Source: Dysidea avara (lineage: Eukaryota; Porifera; Demospongiae; Dictyoceratida; Dysideidae). From it: a stretch of DNA of 64,000 nucleotides. Under the pieces are notes generated by a model. It did no database searches. It saw nothing but the letters and a program-made list of their open reading frames with translations, and had not been told where the DNA came from. Shown piece by piece: positions 32,380 through 44,541 of the stretch; the stretch's first letter is position 1, and every line of letters starts with the position of its first letter. The translations under genes were made by a program, and so were the position numbers. The DNA is taken from the NCBI RefSeq assembly GCF_963678975.1, contig NC_089281.1:310001-374000 (forward strand), read 5' to 3'.

Positions 32380-33567
32380 CTAGGAGGAACTTGGGCTGTT
32401 CTCCAAATGTACATCATTATTAGTAGGCAAAACACTACTGTCCTCTGATGAGATTGTACCGGAGCTGTCTGATGCGACGCACATGGGATTGTTGGCAGAG
32501 CCTGCAGGGTGTGATTGTATCTCACTCAGCATGTGTGATACTGGACTGTCACCAATCCGTTTAGTCAGATGATCTACATGTGCCTTCCTCCAATTACCAC
32601 CCTCAATTTCAACATCATAATTCAGAGTTCCTGCTGGGGATCTCACCACACTTTTAATCCATTTGCATAAGGCATTAAGACGGTAATCATGCACCCAAAC
32701 TAAGTCTCCTTGTTGGAACTCTCTAGCAGGTTTTCATACTTCTAGGGGTTGCAAGGTTTTCTTAACCCTTTCACTCACATTTGGTAACACCATGGAAAGG
32801 TGTGCGCTTGTGGCACGACCAAACAACAACTCAGCTGGGGTGCACCCTGTACTTGTGTGAGGAACATTCCAATAAGTGCACAGGAAATCAGCTAATTTAG
32901 TTGACATACTTTTACTCCCCCCTTGCTTTCTCAACCATTGCTTCACATTTTTCACCTATTTCAGCCAGACCATTGGTTGCTGGATGGTAGCTGTGATGAA
33001 GTATGTGATTGCTGTACAGGTATTCCTGAAGTACATCTGCTGTGAATTGAGAGCCATTGTCCGATACCAGTGTTTGTGGGAACCCATGAGTTGCAAAAAG
33101 ATCATGGAACACTTCAATTGTGTGGTGGAGGACATGTAGCGTACTTCTGGCCACTTGCTATAAGCATCTACAACAACTAGAAAATGTTGCTTGTTGAACT
33201 TGCGAAAGTCAATATGTACTCTGTCCCAGGGTGCAGCAGTACATGGCCAGGGATGATAAGGTGCCGTTGGTGGTAGGGCTGCTATGTTTTTGCGAGCTTC
33301 ACACTGTGCAGCCATCTTCTCTATCTCTTTATCCATCCCTGACCATCAGATGTAACTTCGAGCCAATGCCTTCATCCGGCAGATCCCTAGGTGACCATCA
33401 TGGAGCTCTAACAACAATCTCTGGTGGAGTACCTGTGGTATCACTACTCGCTGGCCCCACAAAATGCAGTTGTCATGGCAAGTGAGTTCGGTTTGCCATC
33501 GCAAATAGGGGGCAAGGTTATCATCATCTGATTTTGGAGGACCACTGCAAGGGTACTGTCCTTCCAA
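32380..33567 (-). pseudogene. Gypsy integrase, broken
   Basis: Read on minus: N-terminal zinc-binding His/Cys region (LHDGHLGICRMKAL, 33567-33346), one in-frame TGA at 33348-33346, then the catalytic core with VHIDF, SDNGSQF and the Glu-bearing block HPATNGLAE (frame changes near 33145 and 32955). A further in-frame stop lies at 32736, before the C-terminal GPF/Y-like stretch (32694-32540). All three acidic catalytic residues can be seen, but in different frames. Confidence 0.8.
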
Positions 33568-33616
33568 GTTGTCTTTGCAATATCAGAAGCCGTCACTGGT
33601 AATGCCGATGTGTCCA

Positions 33617-34093
33617 TCAGCAGCACACAACCTGACTGCTCAGCATTGTCCCTGAAGGAAGAGGTGAGAGGTAACCTGGACATATACAATCAGCACATTG
33701 GTTTTGTGCCCCAGGAGTAAATTCTAACCTATATTGGTATGTGCTCAATATTAATGCCCACCTTTGCATCCTGGCAGCTGCCAAAGTAGGGATCCCCTGG
33801 TCATGCCCTAAAATTCTGCATAGCAGTCGGTGATCTGTCACCAAGGTAAATTGGTGACCATACAAATACTGATGGAACTTACGAACGGCAAATATTATGG
33901 CCAGAGCTTCTCGCTCTATTTGGGCATAATTGCCTTCAGCTGATGTCAAAGTACACAATGTGTACACTACAGGCCTCTCCTGTCCATCGATGATATGCAT
34001 CAAGCACGCACCCACACCTCGTGGAGATGCATCATAGTATAGTTTCACGGGTTTGTCAGTGTCATAATGGGCCAGCACAGGAGCTGTACTCAC
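33617..34093 (-). pseudogene. Gypsy RNase H domain
   Basis: Contains YYDASPRGVGACL, ALAIIFAVRKFHQYLYG and TDHRLL, the D-E-D pattern of Ty3/gypsy RNase H. It is in a different frame from the RT segment upstream, with an interrupted linker at 34094-34424. Confidence 0.8.
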
Positions 34094-34424
34094 TAATTTC
34101 TTTGCCTCCTGAAATGCTTTGTCATGTCTCTTTTGCTATACCCATTTGGCATCCTTTTTCACCAACTGGTAAAGGGGGTGCATAATATCTGAGAGAAATC
34201 TTATTAAAAATCTTTTACGTTGTAGGTCATCATGCGTAAAAATGACTTCAACTCAGTTTTATTTCATGGGATAGGTGTTTCTTTATCCGTTCTTGTGTTG
34301 GCTGGATGCCCTCACATGTGATTTTGTGCCCTAAGTAGGTTACAGAGTCCTGGAAGAATTGACACTTGGACAACTTGACACGCAAACCAAACTGCTGCAG
34401 GCGGCGAAACACCATCTGTTGATT

Positions 34425-35351
34425 TTACTCATGCTCTACCCTTGTTTTCCCTGTAACAAGAATATCATCAATATAATATACAACACTCTTGCAGTCTTGT
34501 AACATCACTGGAATCGCCTTTTGCCAGATGGCAGGGGCTGTAGCAATACCAAAAGGTAACGTTCGATAACGAAACAGCCCTAAGTGTGTGTTAATAGTCA
34601 AGCAAGCTCTGCTGTCTGGTGCAACTACCATTTGTTTATAAGCACAGGCTAAGTCTAAGGTAGGAATTGACTTACCCTGTGCCAGTGTGGAGAAAACTTC
34701 ATCTGTAGTTGGGAGTGGGAAAGTCTTGGTCTGCTAATAGGGGTTAACTGTCATTTTGAAATCAGCACATATTCTGATCCCTCCATCCTTCTTACGCACA
34801 ACTACAATGGAAGTTGCCCAATCACTATGCTCCACCGGCTCCAGTTCTCCATCAGCTACTTGTTGCTGGATAGCTTTTTCTACTTGGTCTCGCAATGCAA
34901 ATGGTACCGGTCTACTCTTACAGAATATAGAGGTTGTGCCCGGCTTCAGTTCCATCTCAGCCTCAATACCTTTCAAAAGCCCCAACTCCTCCTTGGTAAC
35001 ATCAGGGTATTTACTAAGCCATACTGCCTGTTGCACTGAGTGTACTCTAGGATCGCTCCTCTTACAAGTTCGAATAAACCTGGTCCAGTCTAGGCGTAAT
35101 TGGTACAACCAGTCTCGTCCTAAAAGTAGTAGTTGTGTATCAGCATTCTCTACAGTGATAAAAGAGCCATTGATTACTTGTTGGTCAAGTGAAACAGTGA
35201 CCATAATTTCACCAACAGTGGGAAGTACTGTTCCATCATACTGTCGGAGGGTGACAGAAGAGGGGTGTATTGTACCGTTTAGTAACTTGGCACGGTACAC
35301 TGCGATTGGAATTGTTGACAATTCAGCTCCAGTGTCTACCTCAAACTTCAC
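34425..35351 (-). pseudogene. Gypsy protease and reverse transcriptase
   Basis: Protease active site VDTGAELS is at the start (35340-35315). RT blocks follow: DWATSIVVVRKKDGGIRIC, then FRYRTLPFGIATAP and the catalytic YIDDIL. The frame has a stop at 34736-34734 in RT but is otherwise continuous to 34425. Confidence 0.85.
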
Positions 35352-36213
35352 ACAAACACCATTGATAACTTCCTGTAGCGAGTATCTTGTCCAACTTTAT
35401 GAAGTCCAGGCTCCAGCTCTAAAAAGTCATCTTCATCGTTACTGCTGCCTTCATCATCTGAGACTGCCTGTAGTAGATGAGTTCCTTTTGACTTGGATGC
35501 TTTAAAGGACTTGTGAGTTGGTTCACTCCTTGACTTGCAGACTCTGGCAAGATGGTCAGTCTTGCTACATTTATTGTATTGCTTATCCTTGTGAGGGCAA
35601 GAGTCTGCAACATGTTTGGGATTCCCACATCTGTAGCAGCTGCAGTGAGTGGGTCGCGACACTGAATGAGTCTCCATCTCTTGTTTGGAAATTCTGCAAC
35701 TCTGTTGATGCAGCCTCCATAGCTCTACTTTTATCTAATGTAGTATCAACGGTGAGATCACGGATAGACAACAATTCACGTGGGCCCCTCAGTCCACAAA
35801 TGAACTGATCCCACAGTGCAGTATTCAAATACCCAGCAAAGTTACACGTTTATGCCAACTTACGGAGCTCACCCATATAATCAATCACACTTTCTGATGG
35901 TTGTTGTAGTGTCTTGAAAAAACTTGCATCGCTCTGCAATTTCCACAGTTTCTGTACAAGTGTGCACCTTGAGGTGTTCTACAATCTGCGCTAAGGTCAA
36001 CTCTGCCAGGGGTGTTGGATTAACTTACGTCTTTAGCTTTGTATACATCGTCTGACCAATATGAGTTAAGAAAAGTGCTTTCTGTTTCCCTTCGGTGATG
36101 CCATGTGTGGTACAATAAAAGTCAAATCTTTCTTTGTAATCTTCAATCTGCTCAATCTGTGGGTCAAACAGTTGTACCACTTGTGAGTGTGCTATCCTCT
36201 TGTTGTCAGGCAC
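35348..36213 (-). pseudogene. Gypsy gag and zinc-knuckle region
   Basis: Gag capsid-like fragments are read in changing frames (36213-36025: QIEDYKERFDFY; 35828-35583: LWDQFICGLRG), then a CCHC knuckle (CYRCGNPKHVADSC) and a second, degenerate one at 35570-35530. At least two frame breaks. Confidence 0.75.
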
Positions 36214-36258
36214 TCAAAACACAAAATAAAACACCAAAAGGTTCAAGCCTCGTCGCCA

Positions 36259-36400
36259 CAGTAGTATTTCATTGAGTTCTAATAAACGCTCATATAGCAA
36301 GTTACACGCATGCGTACAACTACATGGTACACATACAATTACATAATCATACTTACAATAGCTAAATAGAACAGTCCTTACAATAACTAATATAATAACA
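36259..36400 (-). repeat. 5' LTR of the nested gypsy element
   Basis: 142 bp, matching 32010-32149. In the minus sense it is followed directly by the TGGCGACGAGG primer-binding site. Confidence 0.85.
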
Positions 36401-36759
36401 ACCACCATCCCAGCACACCTTGGAGTAGGCTCAGTGATTCTTGAGATGACCCCATTGGTTTCCATTCAACAAGCTCTTGTCTGACTTTCTCTTGCAGTGG
36501 GATTGCCACATTTCTGGGAGTGCATAGAGAGTATGGTGTGGTGCCATCTTTGAGTGTACTTGTCACCTAAAGTGTCCAGATTTTTGAACAACATAGGATG
36601 TCTTAATAGCTTGTATGTACAGTATCTGCATTGCAAGCTACTACATCCATTCTGCACAGAAGACCCAGAAATGTAAGGTTTAACAGGCAGGGCCTTGTAC
36701 AGTTTTACTTGGTTTCTGCAGCACTACATTAGGCAACAACTTGTATGTGTCCTCAGTGA

Positions 36760-37444
36760 TAGCAGTTGTTTCAGCACTGGTGTCAAGCTTAAACTTGGAT
36801 TCTGTGCTCCCAATCAAAAATATTGGATGTCCATGAGGTCATCTGGTTTACAGATGTGACAGCATATCCAAACTAAGTTCATCAGTATCTACAGTGACCT
36901 CGAGCTTGTCTGCCATGACATCAACTTCTTCAGGTCCCATGGCTAATTCATTGGTCGGGAGCCGAACTGTAGTAGAGAAACACTGACTAGCAAAATGGCC
37001 TTTCCTCTTGCATCTTTTACAAGTGGCTCCACTGACAGGACATTGTGTTCCCTGAGTATGGGTAGCTTTGCCACATCAAGAACAGGATTTACCACTTTGG
37101 GGACAAGCCACCATCACCCGAGGACTCTTCTTGTACTGTAGAGGAGGAGTCTGTTCATGGTGGCTAAATCTACTGAGGGTCATGCATTGGGGTGATCTTG
37201 AAGCTGACCGGTGTGCTGCTTCATGGTTTCACTTTGTCTTACTAGTTTCATGGCTTTTGCCAAGTTCAATTCTGGGTCCATTTGCAAATGTTGGCACATC
37301 TTGAATACCCACTACCAGTCTATCATGTAACATTTTGTCTTGCAAGTTGCCATAGTTACATGAGTCAATTGGATGGAACAGGGCTGTGATGTACTCCTCC
37401 ACAGTTTCCTCTGGTAAGTGATTTCTTTGATTAATCGTGCTCAT
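36760..37444 (-). pseudogene. Outer gypsy gag / zinc knuckle / protease fragments
   Basis: 37444-37229 gives a gag C-terminal stretch (NHLPEETVEEYITALF). 37060-36985 gives a CCHC-type knuckle (CKRCKRKGHFASQC), and 36825-36770 an aspartic-protease active site (LDTSAE). Frames are interrupted by stops. Confidence 0.7.
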
Positions 37445-37445
37445 T

Positions 37446-39162
37446 CAGAAAATAATGACATTCTTTTGCAGAAGCTGCATGGATGACAAAATAGACAATG
37501 CAAACAAACATACTGCTATCAATCTTGTTCCTCATCTTGTGCAGCTGGCATGGTGAACTTCCTTCTTTGGGCACTGCATGACCTTAATTATCTGCTTTTT
37601 GGTGTGCATTATAGTTATATGGAATAACATGGTTTTCAGTCACCTACACATTAATTCATTCATTATTTATGATGTAATTTTGACTGTATTAATTTTCATA
37701 TAGTACTCGGTTGTATTATTGTTAGCGTCACAAACAGCCAAGTACATACACCAATGTGACAACCTACAGTATAGCCAGCTGCACCAGCAGTGTGTGCATG
37801 TCAGCAGAAATAATAATATTATGTACACACTTGCAAGCAAGGGGGTTTAACTGGCATTTGAAAATCACAACACTAAACAACTATGCTAAGAAAATCAAGT
37901 AAGCCAGTGGTCATAGTAGATGCAGTGAGATGTCTCTGGAGATGCTCAGTCAAGAAACAAGGCTATGTACAAGGTGGTGAAGGCTAGCACAATCAGCATA
38001 TAATCTAAAATCAAGCCATATATGGCACAATGGTGACAGTCAAATGCTGTTGCGGTAACTAGTGGTGTGTGAAAAACTATCAATATCTTGATAATATTGT
38101 ATCAGTTTTATCAAACAAGAAGGCATACACAAAAGCAATGCAGGTAGCTACAATGTGTCAGCCTACAAAGGCAAACACAATAACTCACAACAAACCAAAA
38201 TACAATAACAGGATGCCGCAGACATCAATAGACACATAAGTAGTTATGTAACAGATGCTGGAAAGATATTGGATTGCAATATTCAATTGCAATTAAGAAT
38301 ATGCAATGGTACATTGTTCCAGAGAAAACCTGTTAGGCTTACATTGATTATGCTGGCATAATGGGGGATGAAGAGCATAAAGCTTATTGCTGGCATAATG
38401 GAGCATAATTAGGAGCATAATGGGCAAATTTCCACCATGATATCTGCTATAATAGTCACAAAGTCAAACTATTTTAGATGGTGAAATGATTTCTGACGAC
38501 AAGTAGAACAATGCACTACTACAAGTTTACACTGCTAGACGAAATGAATGCTTTTCATTGTGGGTTTCAGTTTTATAGGACACATGCAGTCACATGCCAA
38601 CTAGCACTAAGGCACAACAAAACAATTTAGCTGAGCTTCAATCATTGAATTTGGTATTATATAACATGTATCATCGTCTGATTTTGAATAAAAATTGATG
38701 CGATATGATATTGGAAGGTCGATTAGAAGACGTTCTGATAATAATATTTTTTAAGGTTAGTGTTGAGTCAGATAGCTAGTGAATGTCTGGACATTGAAAA
38801 TAGTGAAGTCTCTGCAGGTCTGGAGTGAGACTGGGGTTAATAGGAAATATTTCAAAAAGATTGAGATTCTCTAATAGAACAGTCAAACACTCTAATAGAA
38901 CAGTCATTGCATGCAACAGTGAGAATGAGAACAATTTAAGTGTTTATCCCCAGGAGGCTAATATGTTTTTGGCATAGTGATGCAAATGCAAGTTAATAAT
39001 ATACTGAGCAGTTGCTGTCCTTTGAATACCAACTGCTACAACTCAGAAGATCAATCAGAAACAATGCATAATATTTTATTTGCATACAAAACTGCAAAGA
39101 TATTAGACAATAAAATGTGCATAACTTGTGAGGGACTATAGACATGCCCCCAAACCAGGGGC
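37446..39162. other. No gene seen
   Basis: AT-rich DNA. Positions 38875-38915 hold two copies of the TCTAATAGAACAGTCA motif that marks the dispersed repeat also at 66, 43632, 46480 and 57107. Confidence 0.4.
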
Positions 39163-40956
39163 AGATTTAGGGTTTCAGAAGGGGGGTGCTAACATAATGG
39201 TTGTTGGCTAAGAAAAGTAACAACTAGTTAATAATTGGCTATATAATGCGGAGCATGCACTATCTAGGGGGGTCTGAGGGCATGCCTGCACAGAATTTTT
39301 TTTGCAAATTTAGTCTATTCAGTATTAAAATTTGGTAATATTTTGACTGAAAAATGATGCCACTTTGTTTAAGTGATTCACAATGCTTGTAAAGTATTTT
39401 GAGTCACCGTAATAATGATGAAATGACACCATTATTCCAGAACAGTTGTAATACTAGCTGTCATATAAGGGCACAGCCAGTAACTAAAAGGTATTCTTTA
39501 CATAAAGAACAGGAAGGAGAAGGATATGAATATTAGCTATACATGATCAATACTTGCCATTAATTTTGTGTTTGAAATACCTTCATTTAGCAGTACACTA
39601 AATTTAGTAATTTTAGAGTTTTGGCTTTTTGCTAATTGATTACATCAATTCACGAATTAATAAAATTTATATGGTGGGTAAATTCATCAATATACAAGAT
39701 TGCTAAATTAGTGTATTGCTTGGCTTAAGGTACAGCTAATGTGCTTTACAGTCTCATGGCTCAAACTATAACATCCAAACAGTAACAATGAAGAGAGGGC
39801 TAGAGGCAAATACACTCACCATGCAGTGTGTAGAATACGCATACGTAGAATTTCCAGCTAGGGGGGTCTGGGGTGATGCTTCCTCTGGAAATTTTTGGAA
39901 CATAGCTATCACAAGATTGAATCTGGAAGCTATCTTTAACCAAATACTCTATTGTACTGAAAGATTGTGGGTACAAGATGGACGAGTTCAGTTGTAAGCA
40001 ATTTTAGAAAAACAGAACTACACTTAAATGCTATTGGATTATAAGGAAATACATAATAGTGGATTGTCAAAGACAATACACAGGATTGGATCTTAAGGTC
40101 ATTGTAGAGATTTAAAATGCACACAAAAATAACTTCAACTTTGTAGTATATATAGCCACAGACTGTTCTGTTAATATTTCAATCTGACTTTTTACAATTA
40201 TATGGCCCCATCACCATAATTTATTATTAATTTTTACAACCAGAGTGCAGTCACTTACACATACAACTAGTTTTCAGCCTCAACTAACCCCCTTATAATG
40301 TGACAACGTAAATGCTGTGGTATCATTTGAGCTTATAAAGTTGAGTTTCAAGTGGTTTGGGAATGCAAACCCTGTATGACATTAAATTTTATTAGCTTCA
40401 ATTGATGCTAGATTCAGATAAATGCAGCATGGAACAGGGACTGATAAAGCAAAAACAAACAGTTCTCAGATACTACAGCCTTGTTAACTGTATACATGCT
40501 AAGAAATTAACTGTTTTACTTAAGCATGTCAACCCAAGCATCAAGTTTGTAGCAGCAACTGAAAATACCCACTATAATATTAAACCATTTGACAGAAGTT
40601 GCTCTCAGACAGCGATCAGTATATCGCAGGATGCTTGGAGTAATGGTAAGATAGCAGTGCACAGGTCAAGAAAATACTGGCAACTTCTTGATTAAAAAAA
40701 GACATTATGATGGATGTTCTATTAGAGTATTTCGATTTTTAGCAGCTTTTAGGTCAAGTCTCACACCAATAGTATAATTTGAACCCCTCTTAGTACTTCT
40801 AAATGAAGATTAGCCATTCTCCCTTCTCTTTCCATTGTCCATGCATATGTATAAGATGCAATTGCATCTATACTACAACTTCTAGAAGCTTCCTAGCTTG
40901 CACATGGTAAAATTTTGGAGGGGGAGTGCTTCAGCACCCCCTTAAATCTGCCCTTG
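39163..40956. mobile_element. Possible inverted-repeat element, ~1.8 kb
   Basis: The left edge AGGGGCAGATTTAGGG and the inverse of the right edge (AAGGGCAGATTTAAGG) match in opposite orientation, each next to a run of G with GTGCT. An internal copy of the GGGGGGTCTG word lies near 39860. Interior frames (e.g. 40402-40695) show no recognisable protein. Could also be two separate decayed repeats. Confidence 0.4.
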
Positions 40957-41980
40957 CAGACCCCCTGCTCTAATATGCCTATGAACTCTGGAGCACATGA
41001 CACTTCTCCATTTACATTGTATCACATGAAGAAAATGTTCCTGTACATAGAAAAAAAACACAAAATAAAAGCATAATGTATTTCTGAAAAGCATAATGTA
41101 TTTCTGAAAAGCATAATAGGCAGAAAATTGGGGAAATGCCAAAAAGCATAATAGGGAAAGTTTGGAGTATAAGACTCGAGCCTAAAACCTGTATTGACAG
41201 AAAATGAGTGTGAGTTGATGGTATACTGCAGAGGTTATGATAACGTCCGGACACCGGACAAAATCCGGTCACATTGCATAGATGCCTGACCATAATGCCA
41301 GACCCATCAAAGCACAAGGAAGGAGCCTAAGGGCTGAGTTGGCATGCATCAACAATAACAGTCACTTGGTTGCCAGGAGATAGTATACATTCTTACAACC
41401 CAAGGGAGTGACCACAAATGTACCAATGCCAACCCTCTAGTGTACTGTAACCACATAACAGCTGCAGTAAGGCATGTGACATCTTACCACTATAATGTTC
41501 ATTTGCTATGCTACAGTAGACATATTGGGCATCATCTCCACATGTCTAGTCAATTTTGGCAACTGTCCGGCCAATTCTGGTTTGCCAGGACATTGTGGCA
41601 GGACAACAGAGAAGTCTTATCATAAGCTCTGTACTGTAATACAGTTAATTGTACAGCAGCTATTAAATAATTTTATGAGATAGATGTGCTGGTTTCTTTT
41701 TTATAATTGCTGCTGCATTAGACCTTTTCCAAAATTTACAGTTGCTATGACAAAAATTATTCCTCCAAGTTTGGTAGGCAAGACCAAATACCACAATGGC
41801 AGTAGTCAACACTACTCTGGCTTCTGTAGTAAACAGTGAGGTTATAAGTGAAGAGTTTTTATTATTAATATGAGCATAGACTGAGCAAAGAAAGCTTCCA
41901 AGACTCACTTAATAAGAAAACTCTGAAGTCACTGGCTAAGAGTGTTTCTGTGAGGCTAACAGGTTCCTCTTAGTCCCACG

Positions 41981-42080
41981 TAGCCAGATCCTTTTCTTTT
42001 TTTTGTATGGGGGTGGAAAAAAAGGGGTTTTCTTTCCTTTCCCCCACACAAAAGAAAGAAAAGAGTCTGGCTGTGAGAAT
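41981..42080. repeat. Hairpin repeat, ~100 bp
   Basis: GTAGCCAGATCCTTTTCTTT pairs with AAAGAAAAGAGTCTGGCTGT around a G-rich/C-rich core. Non-coding. Confidence 0.7.
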
Positions 42081-42122
42081 AGGTTCCTCTCACAAACATG
42101 ATTCATCGATTGTCTTATAGCT

Positions 42123-42566
42123 ATGGGGAAGATAGTTGTTAGGGATCCATCAATGGATGATGGAGTGATTAGTTACATCACCGAAGAAGTAAAGGAAGTG
42201 TTGAAAAGCTTACCACCATTTCAATCTTTCAAAGACTATATCCATAGTATTTTACAATTTGCTGACCATGTTGGTGATGACAAACTACCATCAGAGGTTT
42301 CGAAGACATCACAACCAATGAAGTGGAACCAACCACCAAAGAAAGAAATAGCTCCTGCTAGAGCACAAGACATCGTTTTTATCAAGCCATCACACACAGA
42401 TAGCAAGCTAGTAGATGAAGTTCAGTGCAATTACAGAAGTCAATTTGACCCAAGACATCCTTTGCACAGAACAATTCAAGAGGACAAGTTACAAACTCTG
42501 CTGAGTAACCTGCAAAAGACCTTACCTGGTATGAGACTTCAACAGTTTTGGTTGAATAGATCATAG
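42123..42566 (+). pseudogene. Unidentified 147-aa ORF, probably an element remnant
   Basis: From ATG at 42123, preceded by an acceptor-like TTATAG at 42115-42120. It encodes a hydrophilic protein with an acidic N-terminus (DPSMDDGVISYITEEV), a Pro/Lys segment and a helical C-terminus (LSNLQKTLPGM). After the TAG the same frame reads DKSDGKEHYKIGVMSS, so the stop looks like a lesion in a longer frame. Composition is protein-like, but I recognise no family. Flanking sequence down to 43.5 kb is a dispersed repeat, which favours a transposon-borne exon. Confidence 0.4.
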
Positions 42567-42879
42567 GACAAATCTGATGGTAAAGAACACTACAAAATTG
42601 GAGTCATGTCATCTTCTGGTATGAAAATGTTAATGTTGCAATGGTGACTCTTGACAAGTTTCATGAACCATCACTGTTGAGTGTTTTGACTACATTAATT
42701 CCATGAGCCTTTGTATAATGGAAGGATAACAAGTTCCAGGTTTGCACAAATACTACATAGGAGACCTTCTACAAATCCAAGACAACTGGTGAAAGATATG
42801 GAGAACGAATGAATTGTTGCGTGGCAAAACATAGCCACATTCCTGTAGTACAATGTATAAAGACACACGGTAGTGTGTC

Positions 42880-43520
42880 GTGCGGCCCAGGAAACCAGCA
42901 TGCAATGCTTGTGAGTATATTGACAGGAAGAAAGAAAACACAATTTTTGCACCTCTGTAGCTGTGATGCCTTGATGAAACAAGACAATTTTTGCTGTGGA
43001 CACGCCTGCCAACATCAGTACTCCACATTCCCAATTTGATCAAAATCACTTCAAGGGTTCCCGAGATATGCAACTTCAAAAATTGGCTTAGTTTCTTAGT
43101 TTGTTTTTTTTTTGCCTCCTCTTTTCATTTACAAAAACTGCCATAAAATGCTAATGCATTATCCGATTGCCTTGAAATTTGGTACATGGAAGGGGGGGGG
43201 GGTATAAAGGCGCATCTTGGTACCAAGTTTGGCTGGAATACAGTAAACAGTCAAGGAGTTATTAGCAATTATTTGCAAAAAAAATAACACCAATATGTTG
43301 TCACGCCTACAGGGTAAACCACTTATGGGAAGAAGCTAAAAATGGATAGGTTAACTATTGAACCTCAAACCTTTTGTGGTTTGAAAGGAATCGAGCTAAG
43401 AACCACGAAGATACAGCGAAAAGACCAACAGTGTGTAGCAATTACGCAATCGAGATTAGCTAATTAAAAAAAGACCATTGCCATGCCTACCAGAAAAACT
43501 GCTTGCAGTAATGCTTTGAA
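42880..43520. repeat. Dispersed repeat, copy 1
   Basis: Resembles 54590-54905 in the same orientation (GGCCCAGGAAACCAGC, TTGACAGGAAGAA, ACACCAATATGTTGTCAC, CAATCGAGATTAGC). It contains a G-run at about 43192. No coding content. Confidence 0.6.
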
Positions 43521-43624
43521 AATCACTGTACAGATGGAGTAATCATCTTAGAAAGGCTGTTCAATGTAGAAGAATCAGACTTAAAGCCAGAGGTAACACA
43601 AAATCCAACTTAAGGTGCAAGATC

Positions 43625-43985
43625 AAGATACTCTAATAGAGCAGTCACCTTGAAGAGAGATCAGATAGAAAGAAGTAACCCGTATAGAGATCAGCTACAA
43701 ACAAATAACCCAATAAAAATGTGTTGGAAACAAATCACCATGTAGAGAGATCAGTTAGGAAAAGTCACCCAGTAGAGTTCAGTTAGAAACAAGTCACCCT
43801 GTAGAAGGATCAGCTGGAAACAAGTCACTCTGTAGAGATATCAGCTAGAAACCAAAGATATCCTAGAGAGATTGGCTACAAACAAATCACCCTGTAGAAA
43901 TATGTGCTAGAAACAGATCACCATGTAGAGAGTTCAGCTAGAAACAAGTCACCCTGAAAAGAGTTCAAACTGCAAACAATGAGTT
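43625..43985. repeat. Minisatellite of ~33-bp units, copy 1
   Basis: About ten imperfect units of the form TAGAGAGATCAGCTAGAAACAAGTCACCC, entered through CTCTAATAGAGCAGTCACC at 43632. The same family occurs at 46290-46510 and 57095-57345. Confidence 0.7.
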
Positions 43986-44369
43986 TCAGCTAGTTATGTA
44001 AGAAATCGCCTTACTACATGCGATATCATTCAGTGTAAAATATACAAATATTTAATCAGACAAAAAGGTATACACATAATTGCTTCTGGCTTTTGTTCCA
44101 CAATTCCTGCAGCGAAGAAAAGAAAAAAAAACAAGTTAAAAGGAAGCACCAAAGCCCCCACAGAAGTTATATAGCTATTTCAGTATAATAATATAAATCT
44201 TTGCAAGACCACTTTTAGCACTTTGACTGCTTTGTTAGGGTATCATGAACATTTTCTATTAAACTATCTTACTATTGGAAATAATAAGGTCTTAATTCTG
44301 AGCCCAAGCCTCTAAACATGTGAATGCAATAAATTATGAAAAAACTAAGAATTCACAACAAATACATAT

Positions 44370-44541
44370 TCAAGCTGGGGTCATTTTATTTAGTAATGTT
44401 CTAATTGATGACATCACTGTATTATTATTATTGACTAGTTTTTCAAGCTGATTGGCTAGCTGGTCCAGGGAGGGTTTCTGCAGGTCAGTGTTCAATAGTT
44501 GAGTAAACAGCTTGTTCCATAATGCCATTCCAGAGTATAGC
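44370..44541 (-). CDS. BUB1: BUB1 last exon
   Basis: Encodes the C-terminal helices of the kinase (LYSGMALWNKLF to LLNKMTPA) and the TGA stop. It joins the previous exon through AA|G at a CTACAG acceptor. Confidence 0.85.

Larger units (their letters stand above)
32010..36400 (-). mobile_element. Ty3/gypsy LTR retrotransposon (4.39 kb), nested, defective
   Basis: LTRs at 32010-32149 (140 bp) and 36259-36400 (142 bp) start TGT in the minus sense and are ~88 percent alike by eye. A 5-bp duplication ACCAC flanks the element (32005-32009, 36401-36405). A TGG-starting primer-binding site abuts the 5' LTR (36258-36248), and a purine tract GGGGGAAGAC precedes the 3' LTR at 32150-32160. Order is gag, protease, RT, RNase H, integrase, as in Ty3/gypsy. 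At least six stops or frame changes make it inactive. The LTR divergence indicates an old insertion. Confidence 0.9.
31650..37445 (-). mobile_element. Truncated outer Ty3/gypsy-type retroelement, split by a second one
   Basis: The minus-strand upstream part is 37445-36401 (gag, zinc knuckle, protease, start of RT), continued at 32009-31650 (more RT to the YXDD motif). The split falls inside RT, and the two halves join in sense across the 5-bp duplication made by the inner element. No LTRs, RNase H or integrase of the outer copy are found, so it is truncated at both ends. Several stops and frame changes interrupt it. Confidence 0.75.

Noticed and set aside
40402-40695. 97-aa plus-strand open frame
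   Set aside because: No recognisable motifs or splice support; lies in a probable non-coding repeat.
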